Of a stretch of 64,000 nucleotides of DNA, positions 8,800 through 18,067 are shown in pieces; positions within the stretch are counted from its first letter, which is position 1, and each line of letters begins with the position of its first letter. Position numbers and translations under genes: made by a program. The notes under the pieces were generated by a model. The model made no database searches, was not told the origin of the DNA, and saw only the letters and a list, made by a program, of their open reading frames with translations. The stretch is from Bacillota bacterium (GTDB lineage Bacteria > Bacillota > Clostridia > Acetivibrionales > DTU013), in contig JAEZCO010000007.1 in the NCBI GenBank assembly GCA_023433505.1, forward strand, positions 140,379-204,378. Reading direction: 5' to 3'.

Positions 8800-9819
8800 C
8801 TATTTTCTTACCGCATAGCCTACGCTCTCCCTGTAGATTACTTCCGTGGGCAGAACCAGGTGCTCCCCTGGCCCCTTCATGCCCTTCCCGTGGGAATTCA
8901 GCCTTTTCAAAAGCAGGTTGACGCTGGTCTGTCCCAGCTCATATTTGGGCTGTCTGACAGTAGTCAGCTGCGGAGAGCAAAGAGCCGCCATGTCGATATC
9001 ATCAAAACCGATGACGGAAATATCATAAGGGATATTCATCCCTCTTTCGCGGATAGCCTTCATTGCGCCGATGGCCATAAGGTCATTGGATGCAAAGATG
9101 GCCGTAGGCTTGTTTATCCGCCGTAAAAACTCTGCGGTACAGGTATAGCCGCTGTACCAGTCATAGGAACCTTTTTTTATCAATGACTCGTCCACGGGCA
9201 GTTTTTTCCCCTCCAGGAACTGAATATATGCCTCGAGCCTGCTTTTACTGCTTCTGGACTCAAGAGATCCGCTAATAAAGGCAATACGGGTGTGCCCATA
9301 CTCATACAACAGCTCCATAGCCTTGACCGTCCCTCCGGAGTCATCTACATTGATGACGTCATAGGCTTCATTGACCTCTTCTCCGATATCTACGAGGACA
9401 AGACCGCTCTTTTCCCGTACTTCATCCATTTCCTCCCGTGAAATTCCCGGCTTTACCAGAATAATGCCGTCAACATTCTTTTCCAGCAGGACCTTGACAT
9501 AGTTCCTTTCCTTCTGGACGCTCCTGTCGTTATTGCATAGAAAGACCGAGTACCCGGCTTTCTGTGCGGCATCCTCCGCTCCCCTTGCCAGCTCGGGATA
9601 AAAAGGATTGCCGATATTGGGAATTGACAGGCCCAAACTCCTGGAGGTGTTGGTTTTCAGCGATCTTGCCGCCGTATTGGGTATGAACCTCAGCTTTTTG
9701 ACCGCCTCCTCCACCTTCTTCCGATTTTCCGCCGAAACGGTCGAAAGGCTGTTCAAGACATTTGAAACAGTGCCCAGAGACACGCCTGCTTCTTTCGCCA
9801 CATCTTTCATCGTAGACAT
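8800..9819 (-). CDS. LacI-family transcriptional regulator
   Basis: 339 aa. The N-terminal helix-turn-helix reads MKDVAKEAGVSLGTVSNVLN, followed by the hinge helix AARSLKTNTSRSLGLSIPN and a periplasmic-binding-like core with the usual GFDDIDMAALCSPQLTTVRQP near the C-terminus. I chose ATG 9819 because the HTH begins three codons later and a GGGAG lies upstream; an ATG at 9855 would place an operator-like sequence inside the coding region. It probably represses the rpiB operon through TGAAACGTTTCA and itself through the related site. The inducer should be a sugar or sugar phosphate of the pathway. Confidence 0.92.
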   Translation of the reverse strand: MSTMKDVAKEAGVSLGTVSNVLNSLSTVSAENRKKVEEAVKKLRFIPNTAARSLKTNTSRSLGLSIPNIGNPFYPELARGAEDAAQKAGYSVFLCNNDRSVQKERNYVKVLLEKNVDGIILVKPGISREEMDEVREKSGLVLVDIGEEVNEAYDVINVDDSGGTVKAMELLYEYGHTRIAFISGSLESRSSKSRLEAYIQFLEGKKLPVDESLIKKGSYDWYSGYTCTAEFLRRINKPTAIFASNDLMAIGAMKAIRERGMNIPYDISVIGFDDIDMAALCSPQLTTVRQPKYELGQTSVNLLLKRLNSHGKGMKGPGEHLVLPTEVIYRESVGYAVRK

Positions 9820-9842
9820 CCGGTTATACACTCCCATGCTTA

Positions 9843-9854
9843 TTAAACGTTTCA
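9843..9854 (-). promoter_or_regulatory. Operator-like site upstream of lacI
   Basis: TGAAACGTTTAA on the minus strand, 24 bases before the chosen lacI start. It matches the perfect operator at 5459-5470 except at the outer position of one arm. Autoregulation is the natural reading. Confidence 0.55.
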
Positions 9855-9867
9855 TTCAATTTCCAAT

Positions 9868-10105
9868 GGGGTATGCCCCCATACCCCCTCGCTGCGGGCG
9901 AAATGAATTCACCCTACGCTACACTTCGTGCCCCACACCTAATCGTGGCGATTGAACAACGTCTGTTGGGGATTGCTACCCTCCACTTATACTACAGCGA
10001 AAACATCTTTTACTATCTCTTTGGTAGTTTTCGCTGTAGTACTACTGACTGCTTTTTCAATACGTAATCCACACCTTAGAGGAGGGGGACTCTGACGTTG
10101 TTCAA
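9868..10105. repeat. Nested inverted-repeat block (possible MITE or structured RNA)
   Basis: Three perfect inverted repeats lie in this non-coding stretch upstream of lacI. GGGGTATG/CATACCCC has a 4-base loop (9868-9887). ACTACAGCGAAAAC (9991-10004) pairs with its complement at 10027-10040. A 12-bp pair TTGAACAACGTC (9952-9963) and GACGTTGTTCAA (10094-10105) bounds a 154-bp unit enclosing the second hairpin. The terminal repeats with internal palindrome resemble a miniature element, but no target duplication is clear and no second copy was found in the window. Confidence 0.5.
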
Positions 10106-10169
10106 ATGTCAATAGTATATACCATTCAAAAATAAAATAACAGCTATCACCGGATGAAGTTGACGGTTT

Positions 10170-12527
10170 CTAGCCATATTTTTTTGAAGCCAGATTTAAA
10201 GTATATTCCCTGGGTGTAACGCCAAATTTCATTTTAAATAGCTTGTAGAAATAGCTTTCATTGTCTATTCCGATTTTGGGTATGATTTCATGGATGCTGA
10301 ATCTGGAATTTTCCAGCCATTCCACCGCTTTGTTCATTCTGACCTCGTTTAAATAATCCGTAACGGACATTTTGGTGACAGCCTTAAACACTCTTGCGGT
10401 GTGTTTGGAAGACATGTTCAGCTTTGATGAAATTTGAGGCAGGTATAGCCCGCTGTCGAAATAATTGGCATGAATGATGTCCTTGACAGCTTCCGCAAGG
10501 GCGAGCTGCTTTTCATTTTCCACCGCTCCGGTGCGGTTGACCACCACTGTCAGCAAAGTTATTATTTGAGACTGCAGCCGGTCAAGTGTCTGCATTTCCA
10601 GCAGCTCCGCCGAAAGCAGGTTGAAATTAACAAACACGGGCTCCACTCTTTGCGCATTTAATTCGTCCACCGCAGCTTTGACCGTATTTATCAGCTGCAA
10701 CAGAGCCAAAATGATGTTGCTGTAGTTGAGCTTTGCAATCTCTTCGAAAATATCACCGAGGGTCTCCTTGATGTACTCTATATTTCCGACCTTTATCTCC
10801 TGTGCCAGTTTTCTTTCAAGGACGGCTTTAAACCCTGCCTCCCCGTTCTTTATATTCATGCTTACTCTGTTCCGGGTGATAATGCATCCGTCTCCAAGAA
10901 CAAACCTGTACATGGAAATGTCCAACGCCTCTTTATATAACCGCGTAAGCTCTTTTACATCGTGACTGCACCCGCTGACGGAAACGGAAACCGTTATTTT
11001 AAAATGATTGAAAATAATCTCCTGGGCCTGCTTTATCATTTCCTCCATTTTATGGAGCATATCCTCTTCTCCGTTTCCGGCGTTCATGATAATGATCATC
11101 TGGTCGCTCTTTAAATCCACAGCCTCGCTGGCATACGCACCCGACAATGTTTCCGATACGATGTTGATAATGGCAAACCGGTATAAATCCTTGTCCTTAT
11201 TGTTGTATTTTTCGGTATAACCCGCATAATCGTCGATTTTAATGACACAAACGGCAAAAGCTTCTTCACTCGAAAGTGCGACGCCCTTTTCCTTTCTCAT
11301 CGCTTCAAATTCGTCTTTTGATACCGAATAGCTGTCTGTCAGCAGTTCCCGCAGAAAATAATTCTTCATGATCCCCTTGTCGGACGTTTTCTCCGCTTTG
11401 TACTGGTCCAATTGTGCCAGGGAATAATTGTACACCTCGTTTAAAAAAGAGATTTCATCCACCTCCTTTTGGCTGTCTACAGGGATATTACCCGTCTTCA
11501 GCAGTCTGACAAGCTTGCCTATGGGATGATAGATGGACCTTGAAATCTTGAAGGTAAATATAAATGAAAAGACGATAAACGCCAGGGTAATAAGGATAAA
11601 ATTGTTCTTCATCTGACGGACACTTTTAAAAACCTCGTCATAGGGCTGTGTTTTTATCAATACCCATTTGCCATTATCTGCATCCATATATGTAATCAGG
11701 TATTTTTTTCCGTCAATTACCCTGTCAAAGATCCCCCAGGTATTGTCTTCGCCGGCCCTTATATAATTTTTATAATTCATCTCCAATAAATCGCCGAACT
11801 CGTCGTTGCCGGAACTTCCAATGAACTTTCCGCGGTTATCCATTATGAATATTTTATCCAGCCGGTTCTCCTCAACCATGTTCAATTCACGGATATTTTT
11901 TAACAGCCAGTCCGCATCACAGTTGATAATAACGGCTCCATTCATGCGGCCGTCGCTTAGCGTAAAGTCATAAATAAAATAGGTGCATACATTTTTGGTC
12001 GTTGCAACGGATTTCCGGGTATAGGTCATCTTTCTGTATAAGGGGACCAGCTTGGGAACCTCCTTATAGGATTTGATAAGTTCATCCAGGGATGCGTCCT
12101 CAAAGATGATTCCATCACTCAGGGTGGTATAATAGGTCCTGTTTTGTCCGTTATAAATATAAATTGAGTGGATGAAGGGATTGGTATTGACAATGGAAGT
12201 CTTTACCGTATCGATATCCCTAGCAGCCTCGGTGAAGTCAATATTTACACCGTCCTTCAGCCTTCGGATATTGGGATTGTAATACAATGAAAAGCATAGG
12301 CTGACAAGCATGTCATCCATATAGTTTATATTAAACTTTATCTGGTTTAAAATCTTTTTATTTGCCGAATATTCATTCTTTATCACTTCGTTTTGAAAGG
12401 TATAGTAGGAGAGAAAGGAAAAAAACAGCAAGACGAGTATCATTCCAAGCATAACCCAAAGATAGATCCTGTTTAAATATTTTTTGGTCAAATATTTCCT
12501 GGATTGAATCATGGTTTTAATATTCAC
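10170..12527 (-). CDS. Membrane AraC-family regulator with extracellular sensor domain
   Basis: 785 aa. A transmembrane helix at about 24-44 is followed by a roughly 250-residue extracellular Cache-like region, a second helix near 305-325, a cytoplasmic region of about 350 residues and a C-terminal AraC double HTH (about 685-785; VTDYLNEVRMNKAVEWLENS, VTPREYTL). This is the one-protein sensor-regulator layout common beside Clostridia and Paenibacillus sugar transporters. Start is GTG 12527 behind AAGGGG. It is divergent from the second ADP-ribosylglycohydrolase gene and next to the large transport cluster, either of which it may activate in response to extracellular sugar. Confidence 0.88.
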   Translation of the reverse strand: MNIKTMIQSRKYLTKKYLNRIYLWVMLGMILVLLFFSFLSYYTFQNEVIKNEYSANKKILNQIKFNINYMDDMLVSLCFSLYYNPNIRRLKDGVNIDFTEAARDIDTVKTSIVNTNPFIHSIYIYNGQNRTYYTTLSDGIIFEDASLDELIKSYKEVPKLVPLYRKMTYTRKSVATTKNVCTYFIYDFTLSDGRMNGAVIINCDADWLLKNIRELNMVEENRLDKIFIMDNRGKFIGSSGNDEFGDLLEMNYKNYIRAGEDNTWGIFDRVIDGKKYLITYMDADNGKWVLIKTQPYDEVFKSVRQMKNNFILITLAFIVFSFIFTFKISRSIYHPIGKLVRLLKTGNIPVDSQKEVDEISFLNEVYNYSLAQLDQYKAEKTSDKGIMKNYFLRELLTDSYSVSKDEFEAMRKEKGVALSSEEAFAVCVIKIDDYAGYTEKYNNKDKDLYRFAIINIVSETLSGAYASEAVDLKSDQMIIIMNAGNGEEDMLHKMEEMIKQAQEIIFNHFKITVSVSVSGCSHDVKELTRLYKEALDISMYRFVLGDGCIITRNRVSMNIKNGEAGFKAVLERKLAQEIKVGNIEYIKETLGDIFEEIAKLNYSNIILALLQLINTVKAAVDELNAQRVEPVFVNFNLLSAELLEMQTLDRLQSQIITLLTVVVNRTGAVENEKQLALAEAVKDIIHANYFDSGLYLPQISSKLNMSSKHTARVFKAVTKMSVTDYLNEVRMNKAVEWLENSRFSIHEIIPKIGIDNESYFYKLFKMKFGVTPREYTLNLASKKYG

Positions 12528-12794
12528 AAAAATTAATCCCCTTATATGGAATGGTGCGTGTGAGATAAAACATGAGCCATATAAATATTTTAGCAGAATC
12601 TGGGTTTCCGGTCAAATACCCTGTGATATCTTTTTCCGGATAAAATCCAGCGCCGCATAGGGGAGAAAATCAGCTTCACAGCATTCTAAATCTGATCGTT
12701 TCTGCACAGTTTTTGCCCTATTTTAAGAAGACCTAACCCATTCGCTCAGGTATACTGATTATTAGTTGGGTATTTAAAAAAACAGGAGAACAAT

Positions 12795-14120
12795 ATGCAA
12801 AAAGTATACTTACAATATGGCAACAATTCCGGCAGAAGGATCCCCCTGGCGATAGAGCTGAGTCAATGCAGGGAGGAAGGAAAAGACATTGCGGAATATT
12901 CCCGGAAAGCTGAAAAAATATGGGATATTACGGATTTCAAGGATAGGGAGGCCGCAGCAAAAAGATTTTTGCGGGAAACGTATAATCTTCCGGTCGCAGA
13001 GAGCTTTCCATACTGTGAGCCCAATGGATATGACGAAATCCTGGCCCAGCTTCCGTCGAAATTCCCAACCGGTGGCAGGACAGCTTTGGCCGACAATCAG
13101 ATATACGGCAAATTATACGGCGGTATCCTTGGAAGATGTGCAGGCTGCCTCCTGGGAAAGCCGGTAGAACAATGGTCCCGGGAAGATATTGCCGCATTGC
13201 TGAAAAGAATGAAAAAGGAAAGCTTCGACGATTATCTGCTGGAAACGGAAAACACGGGCTTTGAAGACGGGACAGCCCATCTTCCGGGTAAAATCGAACA
13301 TATGCCCTTTGACGATGATATCGACTATGTAGTGCTGAACCTGCTGGTCCTTGAAAATTTCGGAAAGGATTTTACTGCAGAGGATGTAGGCGAATGCTGG
13401 CTAAACTACCTCTCTCTATTTTCCACCTTCTCTGCCGAACAAATTGCTTACAGGAATATAGCAAATTTAGTACTTCCTCCGGAATCCGCCACTTCCGCAA
13501 ACCCATACAGAGAATGGATAGGAGCGCAGATACGGGCTGACGTATGGGGATACATCAATCCAGGCAACATGGAAAGAGCAGCTAAGCTCGCATACACCGA
13601 CTCCTCCATAAGCCATGTGAAAAATGGGATCTATGCGTCTATGTTTAATGCGGCTATGATAGCAAAAGCCTATACAACCAATTGCATAGAAGATATTATA
13701 AGCGCGGCGCTTGACTATGTACCAATGAAAAGCAGACTTGCAGAGGCAGTACAGGATTCATTGCTTTGGAGGAAAACAATACCCGGCTTTGAATCTGCAC
13801 TTGATAGGATGTATGAAAAGTACGGCCACTATTCGCCGGTTCACTCCATAAACAACGCCATTGTCTGCTGTCTTGCCCTTTTATACAGTGGAGGAGATTT
13901 TGAAAAGGCCATATCATATGCCGTATCCGCCGGACTGGATACCGATTGCAACGGAGCAACCGTAGGATCGGTAATGGGTATCCTACTGGGCGCTGAAAAT
14001 CTTCCCCCAAAATGGATAGCTCCTTTTAACGATCTCTATCAATCGAATATATCGCAAATCGGAATGATAAAGATCTCCGGCATAGCCAAAAGACTGATGC
14101 AGCAAATGAATAATGGATAA
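12795..14120 (+). CDS. ADP-ribosylglycohydrolase-fold protein (second copy)
   Basis: 441 aa paralogue of the protein at 3572-4924 with the same architecture. An N-terminal extension contains EKIWDITDFKDREAAAKRFL, the DraG core has GRCAGCLLGKP, the acidic site is PFDDDIDYV, and the signature DTDCNGATVGSVMG is near residue 385. RBS AGGAGAACAAT precedes ATG 12795. It stands alone on the plus strand between an AraC gene and the transport cluster. Conservation of both Asp motifs suggests an active enzyme. Two copies within 10 kb in a glycan locus argue for a sugar-related substrate rather than protein ADP-ribose; this is inference. Confidence 0.86.
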   Translation: MQKVYLQYGNNSGRRIPLAIELSQCREEGKDIAEYSRKAEKIWDITDFKDREAAAKRFLRETYNLPVAESFPYCEPNGYDEILAQLPSKFPTGGRTALADNQIYGKLYGGILGRCAGCLLGKPVEQWSREDIAALLKRMKKESFDDYLLETENTGFEDGTAHLPGKIEHMPFDDDIDYVVLNLLVLENFGKDFTAEDVGECWLNYLSLFSTFSAEQIAYRNIANLVLPPESATSANPYREWIGAQIRADVWGYINPGNMERAAKLAYTDSSISHVKNGIYASMFNAAMIAKAYTTNCIEDIISAALDYVPMKSRLAEAVQDSLLWRKTIPGFESALDRMYEKYGHYSPVHSINNAIVCCLALLYSGGDFEKAISYAVSAGLDTDCNGATVGSVMGILLGAENLPPKWIAPFNDLYQSNISQIGMIKISGIAKRLMQQMNNG

Positions 14121-14158
14121 ATAAATGCAGGGTAAAACCTCAGCAGCCCGAAAAACGC

Positions 14159-14198
14159 CAATAGCTGGGAGGATCTTCCTAAAGCCTCCCAGCTATTG
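14159..14198. terminator. Terminator hairpin between convergent genes
   Basis: A perfect 14-bp stem (CAATAGCTGGGAGG and its complement) with a 12-base loop lies between the ends of the two converging genes. On the minus strand it is followed by GCGTTTTTC, so it best serves the 14238-17957 gene, and may act in both directions. Confidence 0.7.
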
Positions 14199-14237
14199 AT
14201 CTTCATCTATGAAATTTTCATTTTTTTTCTCACCATA

Positions 14238-17200
14238 TCAAACAATTTCATTGAAACAGATGGACTTAAACGCGCACATACTGTCCTTGGAAAACCGGAT
14301 ATAAACATCGTGCACGCCATAAACCATCTCCGGTAATTTCACCGGTACCTTCCGGAATGCATCGTACCCGCCGGTGTTTTTACAGTATAGCGTCCCGATT
14401 ACAGGCCCTTCTTCATGATCAAGGCGGATGTACACCGTACCGTATCCGCCTTCCTGATTCCCGGCCGCATACTCGATTTCCGTCATGGCTTTGCCGCTGC
14501 CGAAATCAATGTTTGTGAATATGCCGCAGCCTCTTTCCGTTACATGTGTTAAAACGCCGTTTTGAGTTCTGATGTAATCCGTGGTTTTGTAAAGATCGCC
14601 TGCATCAAGCTTTTCAGCCGCATCCCTTGCCTTATGTGCAATCATCAACGGCTTCCCAATGCATAGCGTAACGCCATTGAGCGAAGCCTTCACCGTAATC
14701 TCCCCTTGCCCGGATTGAACGGCAGTTATTTGATTCCCTTTCACTGCAACGACCGTACTACCGGCCGTATATTCTATTTTCGCTTTTGACAGGTCTGCCT
14801 TACTGCCGTCGGACATAGTTCCCGAGATTTCTGCGTTCTGTGTTTCACCGACAAGCATTCCGTGCTTGAATGCAACGAAATCAATTTTCACGAGCGTTTG
14901 CGGTATAACGTCAACTTCAGCGACGCAGCACTCTGTGACGCCATTTCTTTCAGCAGTCACTTCAATCCTTGCCGGCCCCTCGCTCTTGCCTGCTAAAGTT
15001 CCCATATCGTCCACTTCTGCAAATCCATTCATTGCCTTATACTTACAATTTGTCGGGAAATCGTAATCTGCTGCAAATTGCCTGTACTGCGTCACAACGA
15101 AGGGCTTGATCTGCGCTTTTCCGCCAATAGCCAAAGCTCTTGGCAGATCACTTTCCGTGTAATCAACAATAGCCCCAACCCCGGACATGACCTCATCAAT
15201 CAGAAAATAAACTGTGCTTTCCATCATCTTTCCTTTGCTGTTGACTGTGGCTGTAAGTTTTGCGACGCCTTCTTTTTTTGCCGTAACTACACCGGCACAT
15301 ACTTCAGCATGATCGCTGTGCATGCGGTAGGAAATTTCCGTATCGGGAATCTCCACGTAAAAAGCACCTGATGCAGTTCTGCCAAACATGCCGATGGCTA
15401 TACTTTCTCCGCTTTTTATGGATAGGGCGGAGCCTGCGATTTCCCTTCCGTCTGCTTTGAAAAAAAGATTGGCCGTCACTTCCTCTTTTACATACCTGAA
15501 ATCCGGCAAAAGCCCGATTTCTCCACAGAGGATATCTTTGATCCCCAGCCGGTATGCGGGAGAATTATACCGAAGCCTGTAATCGGACCGGGCAGGATCC
15601 ATAAACATCGGATCCTCCGTAGCGGTATTCCGGTCAAACCGGCCGCCGCGGAAATTCTGCCACTCCTGCAGGGTCCGGATATTTGGAACGCCGCCGTTGA
15701 AATATCCACCCTCATCCTTATAAAAGATATTCATGTCCGATGCTTTGAACCGGTTTTCAGGGAAATCGCCGTAACAGTCATAAAAATGGAAACCATAATT
15801 GTAAAAAATATTATTCACCGAGGAAATATCATGGTTGTAGTCCCCCGCCATCTCCTGCGTCAGCAGGGCGGCGCCGGATCTTTTGACATCGGCTGCAATA
15901 TTATTCCTGAATACATTCTCAATGCCTTTGCCAAAGATCATTCCGTTGACTTTCCCCCCGCCGTGATGGTTAAACCTGTTAATCAGGTTATACGCCACGT
16001 CGTAACCGTCCGCCGCGTCATCCAGGTAAATGCCGAAGCCGAAAGAAAACTTCACGTCAAAATCATGCATCCAGTTATGGGCAATAACGTTGCAATGCCT
16101 TTTGTCAGTGCTCCCCGCTCCCCAGGAATTAATGGCGCCGGAATCCTGCGAATCATTGTTCAGGGCATACATCCGGTTATATTGGACGATATTGTTTTTG
16201 GTATGCAGAAATTCACGGACGTTCCCTCTGGTAATTGTCTCTTCTCCCACCTTATGTCCGATAAGGATCCCGGGGCGAAGCTCTTTGATATTAATGCCAT
16301 ACCTCGGCATGTGGTGTATTTCGTTGTGCATCACCACGTTGTCCCCGGATTCCTCAATAGCGATCCCTGCGCCGAAACCAACCGCCAAGCCGCCGTTATA
16401 AATATGATTGTTAAAAATAACATGCCCCCGGTTAATATCGTTCCGTGACAGGTTGTTCCCCGTAAGCATGACACCCGTATGTCCGAAATTGCTTATTTCA
16501 CAGTTTTTCACGGCATTGTTCCTGCAGGTATTGTTTATATGGATACCATGTCCGCCCACATGATGGATACGGCATGAAGCAATTTCTATATTTGCGGCGC
16601 AGTCCATCCGTATGCCTGACTTTTCGGCATTCTGCAGTTCAATATTTTCAAAGATGATGTTCCTGGCATAAACATCGGTGTATGACGGCACAAATTCAAC
16701 CAGGTGATCCACCTTTGAAACAATAATGGTTTGCTCTTCAATGGGCATGTTCCTGGGTTTATAGTATAAATAGCCTTCTTCTTTATCGGCATAAAACTCA
16801 CCGGGTTCATCCAGGAGCTCTCTGGCGCCTTTGAAATAGTACCTTGAGCCCGTTCCCAGATTGTACAGCACTTCTTCCGTCAAATAAACGGTTTTTGTAC
16901 CGTAGGCGATTTCCTTCACCGGTATCTCCTGGGTAAACCAGTTCCATTCTCCGGTATCTCCGCCCGGCCAGATGTATACCCGAAGCTCGTCGAGCTTCTT
17001 GATCTCCGGAAGGTTCTCCGTAAAAATAAAGCTTGATTTGTATTCCTTCCCCGGCCGCCCCACTACCTGGCTGTAGTCATGGTTGGGATACCTGGCCAGA
17101 TTTCCTTTTACATTGTTTTCGGTCAGCATTTCAAACTGCCGTCCCTGTTCCATTTTTGCGCGGAAAATGCCGTTTTCCGAAGCCTCCCATCCTTTGACCT

Positions 17201-17957
17201 TCCACCCGCCCTTGATTACGGGTACTTCGTCCGGATAAGCTCTATAAACCACCTTGTTGAAGTTTTTTCCGCTGTCCTTCTCGGTAAAACGCAGGGGTTC
17301 GTCAAGAAAATAATCCCCGCCCCGCAGGGTAACGACAATATCCCCTTTTGCGTCATCAACCCTGCCCCTGACAACGGACTTGACTTTTTCCAGCGTCCTA
17401 TAGGGCTTTTCAAAACTTCCGTCATCCTGATCATCACCTTCGGGTGAAACAAAGATGTATGAGGCTTCCCCGGGAGTACCCACGGTTTTCAGGTATTGGA
17501 CATACTGCTGCAGCGCCCTGCTTTCAGCCATACTCTTGACATCCAGCCGGCTGAATAAAATATAATCCTCTCCGGTACAAACATATCTTTTAAAAAATAT
17601 CGCGGCATCTTCTCCGGCAACATAAATATCCTTATCCACGCATAGGATTTCGCCTGCCAGCGCAATTTTTTTACCGTCCAGGCTTGCCTGCTGGCGTCTC
17701 GCATCGAGCTTAATGTGCCTGCTCCCCTGAAAAAGCTCGGCAATCCTCATCCTATGATCAAATCTATAATCAAAATAAAATATGTCCGCATATACCTCAA
17801 GCGGAACATAGACCCGCTCCCTTTTAATTACCGGTTTACCCGCTTTCTTTATTTCATTATATGCATACAAAAAATGACGATCAAAAAAGGAAAGAACAGT
17901 TTCTTCCTTCATCTGGTCCATGGTTAGCAAAAACACCGCCCCCGTCAGTATAGCCAT
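14238..17957 (-). CDS. Large surface beta-helix protein with stalk-like, Ig-like and CBM6-like domains
   Basis: 1239 aa. Residues about 40-130 resemble a copper-amine-oxidase-type stalk domain (VYVPLEVYADIFYFDY, QASLDGKKI). Residues about 165-790 form a beta-helix related to the two other GH141-like proteins (IFVSPEGDDQDDGS, LRGGDYFLDEPL, GARELLDEPGEFYADK). Then come bacterial Ig-like repeats (about 800-1090) and a C-terminal CBM6-like domain (GCGIFTNIDFGSG, AGNQEGGYGTVYIRLDH). The start is weak: ATG 17957 lacks a Shine-Dalgarno and only a short hydrophobic stretch follows, so the N-terminus may be truncated or frameshifted. Last gene of the transport cluster, presumably the depolymerase that supplies it. 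Confidence 0.75.
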   Translation of the reverse strand: MAILTGAVFLLTMDQMKEETVLSFFDRHFLYAYNEIKKAGKPVIKRERVYVPLEVYADIFYFDYRFDHRMRIAELFQGSRHIKLDARRQQASLDGKKIALAGEILCVDKDIYVAGEDAAIFFKRYVCTGEDYILFSRLDVKSMAESRALQQYVQYLKTVGTPGEASYIFVSPEGDDQDDGSFEKPYRTLEKVKSVVRGRVDDAKGDIVVTLRGGDYFLDEPLRFTEKDSGKNFNKVVYRAYPDEVPVIKGGWKVKGWEASENGIFRAKMEQGRQFEMLTENNVKGNLARYPNHDYSQVVGRPGKEYKSSFIFTENLPEIKKLDELRVYIWPGGDTGEWNWFTQEIPVKEIAYGTKTVYLTEEVLYNLGTGSRYYFKGARELLDEPGEFYADKEEGYLYYKPRNMPIEEQTIIVSKVDHLVEFVPSYTDVYARNIIFENIELQNAEKSGIRMDCAANIEIASCRIHHVGGHGIHINNTCRNNAVKNCEISNFGHTGVMLTGNNLSRNDINRGHVIFNNHIYNGGLAVGFGAGIAIEESGDNVVMHNEIHHMPRYGINIKELRPGILIGHKVGEETITRGNVREFLHTKNNIVQYNRMYALNNDSQDSGAINSWGAGSTDKRHCNVIAHNWMHDFDVKFSFGFGIYLDDAADGYDVAYNLINRFNHHGGGKVNGMIFGKGIENVFRNNIAADVKRSGAALLTQEMAGDYNHDISSVNNIFYNYGFHFYDCYGDFPENRFKASDMNIFYKDEGGYFNGGVPNIRTLQEWQNFRGGRFDRNTATEDPMFMDPARSDYRLRYNSPAYRLGIKDILCGEIGLLPDFRYVKEEVTANLFFKADGREIAGSALSIKSGESIAIGMFGRTASGAFYVEIPDTEISYRMHSDHAEVCAGVVTAKKEGVAKLTATVNSKGKMMESTVYFLIDEVMSGVGAIVDYTESDLPRALAIGGKAQIKPFVVTQYRQFAADYDFPTNCKYKAMNGFAEVDDMGTLAGKSEGPARIEVTAERNGVTECCVAEVDVIPQTLVKIDFVAFKHGMLVGETQNAEISGTMSDGSKADLSKAKIEYTAGSTVVAVKGNQITAVQSGQGEITVKASLNGVTLCIGKPLMIAHKARDAAEKLDAGDLYKTTDYIRTQNGVLTHVTERGCGIFTNIDFGSGKAMTEIEYAAGNQEGGYGTVYIRLDHEEGPVIGTLYCKNTGGYDAFRKVPVKLPEMVYGVHDVYIRFSKDSMCAFKSICFNEIV

Positions 17958-18067
17958 TAATTTTCAATACTCTGTCAACGAAGAAAACTGATGGCATCAA
18001 GACCAATACCCGATGAACAAGTATCAGTCCCGACGCATTTTGAATAAAATCAGGCTTATCACCTTTT

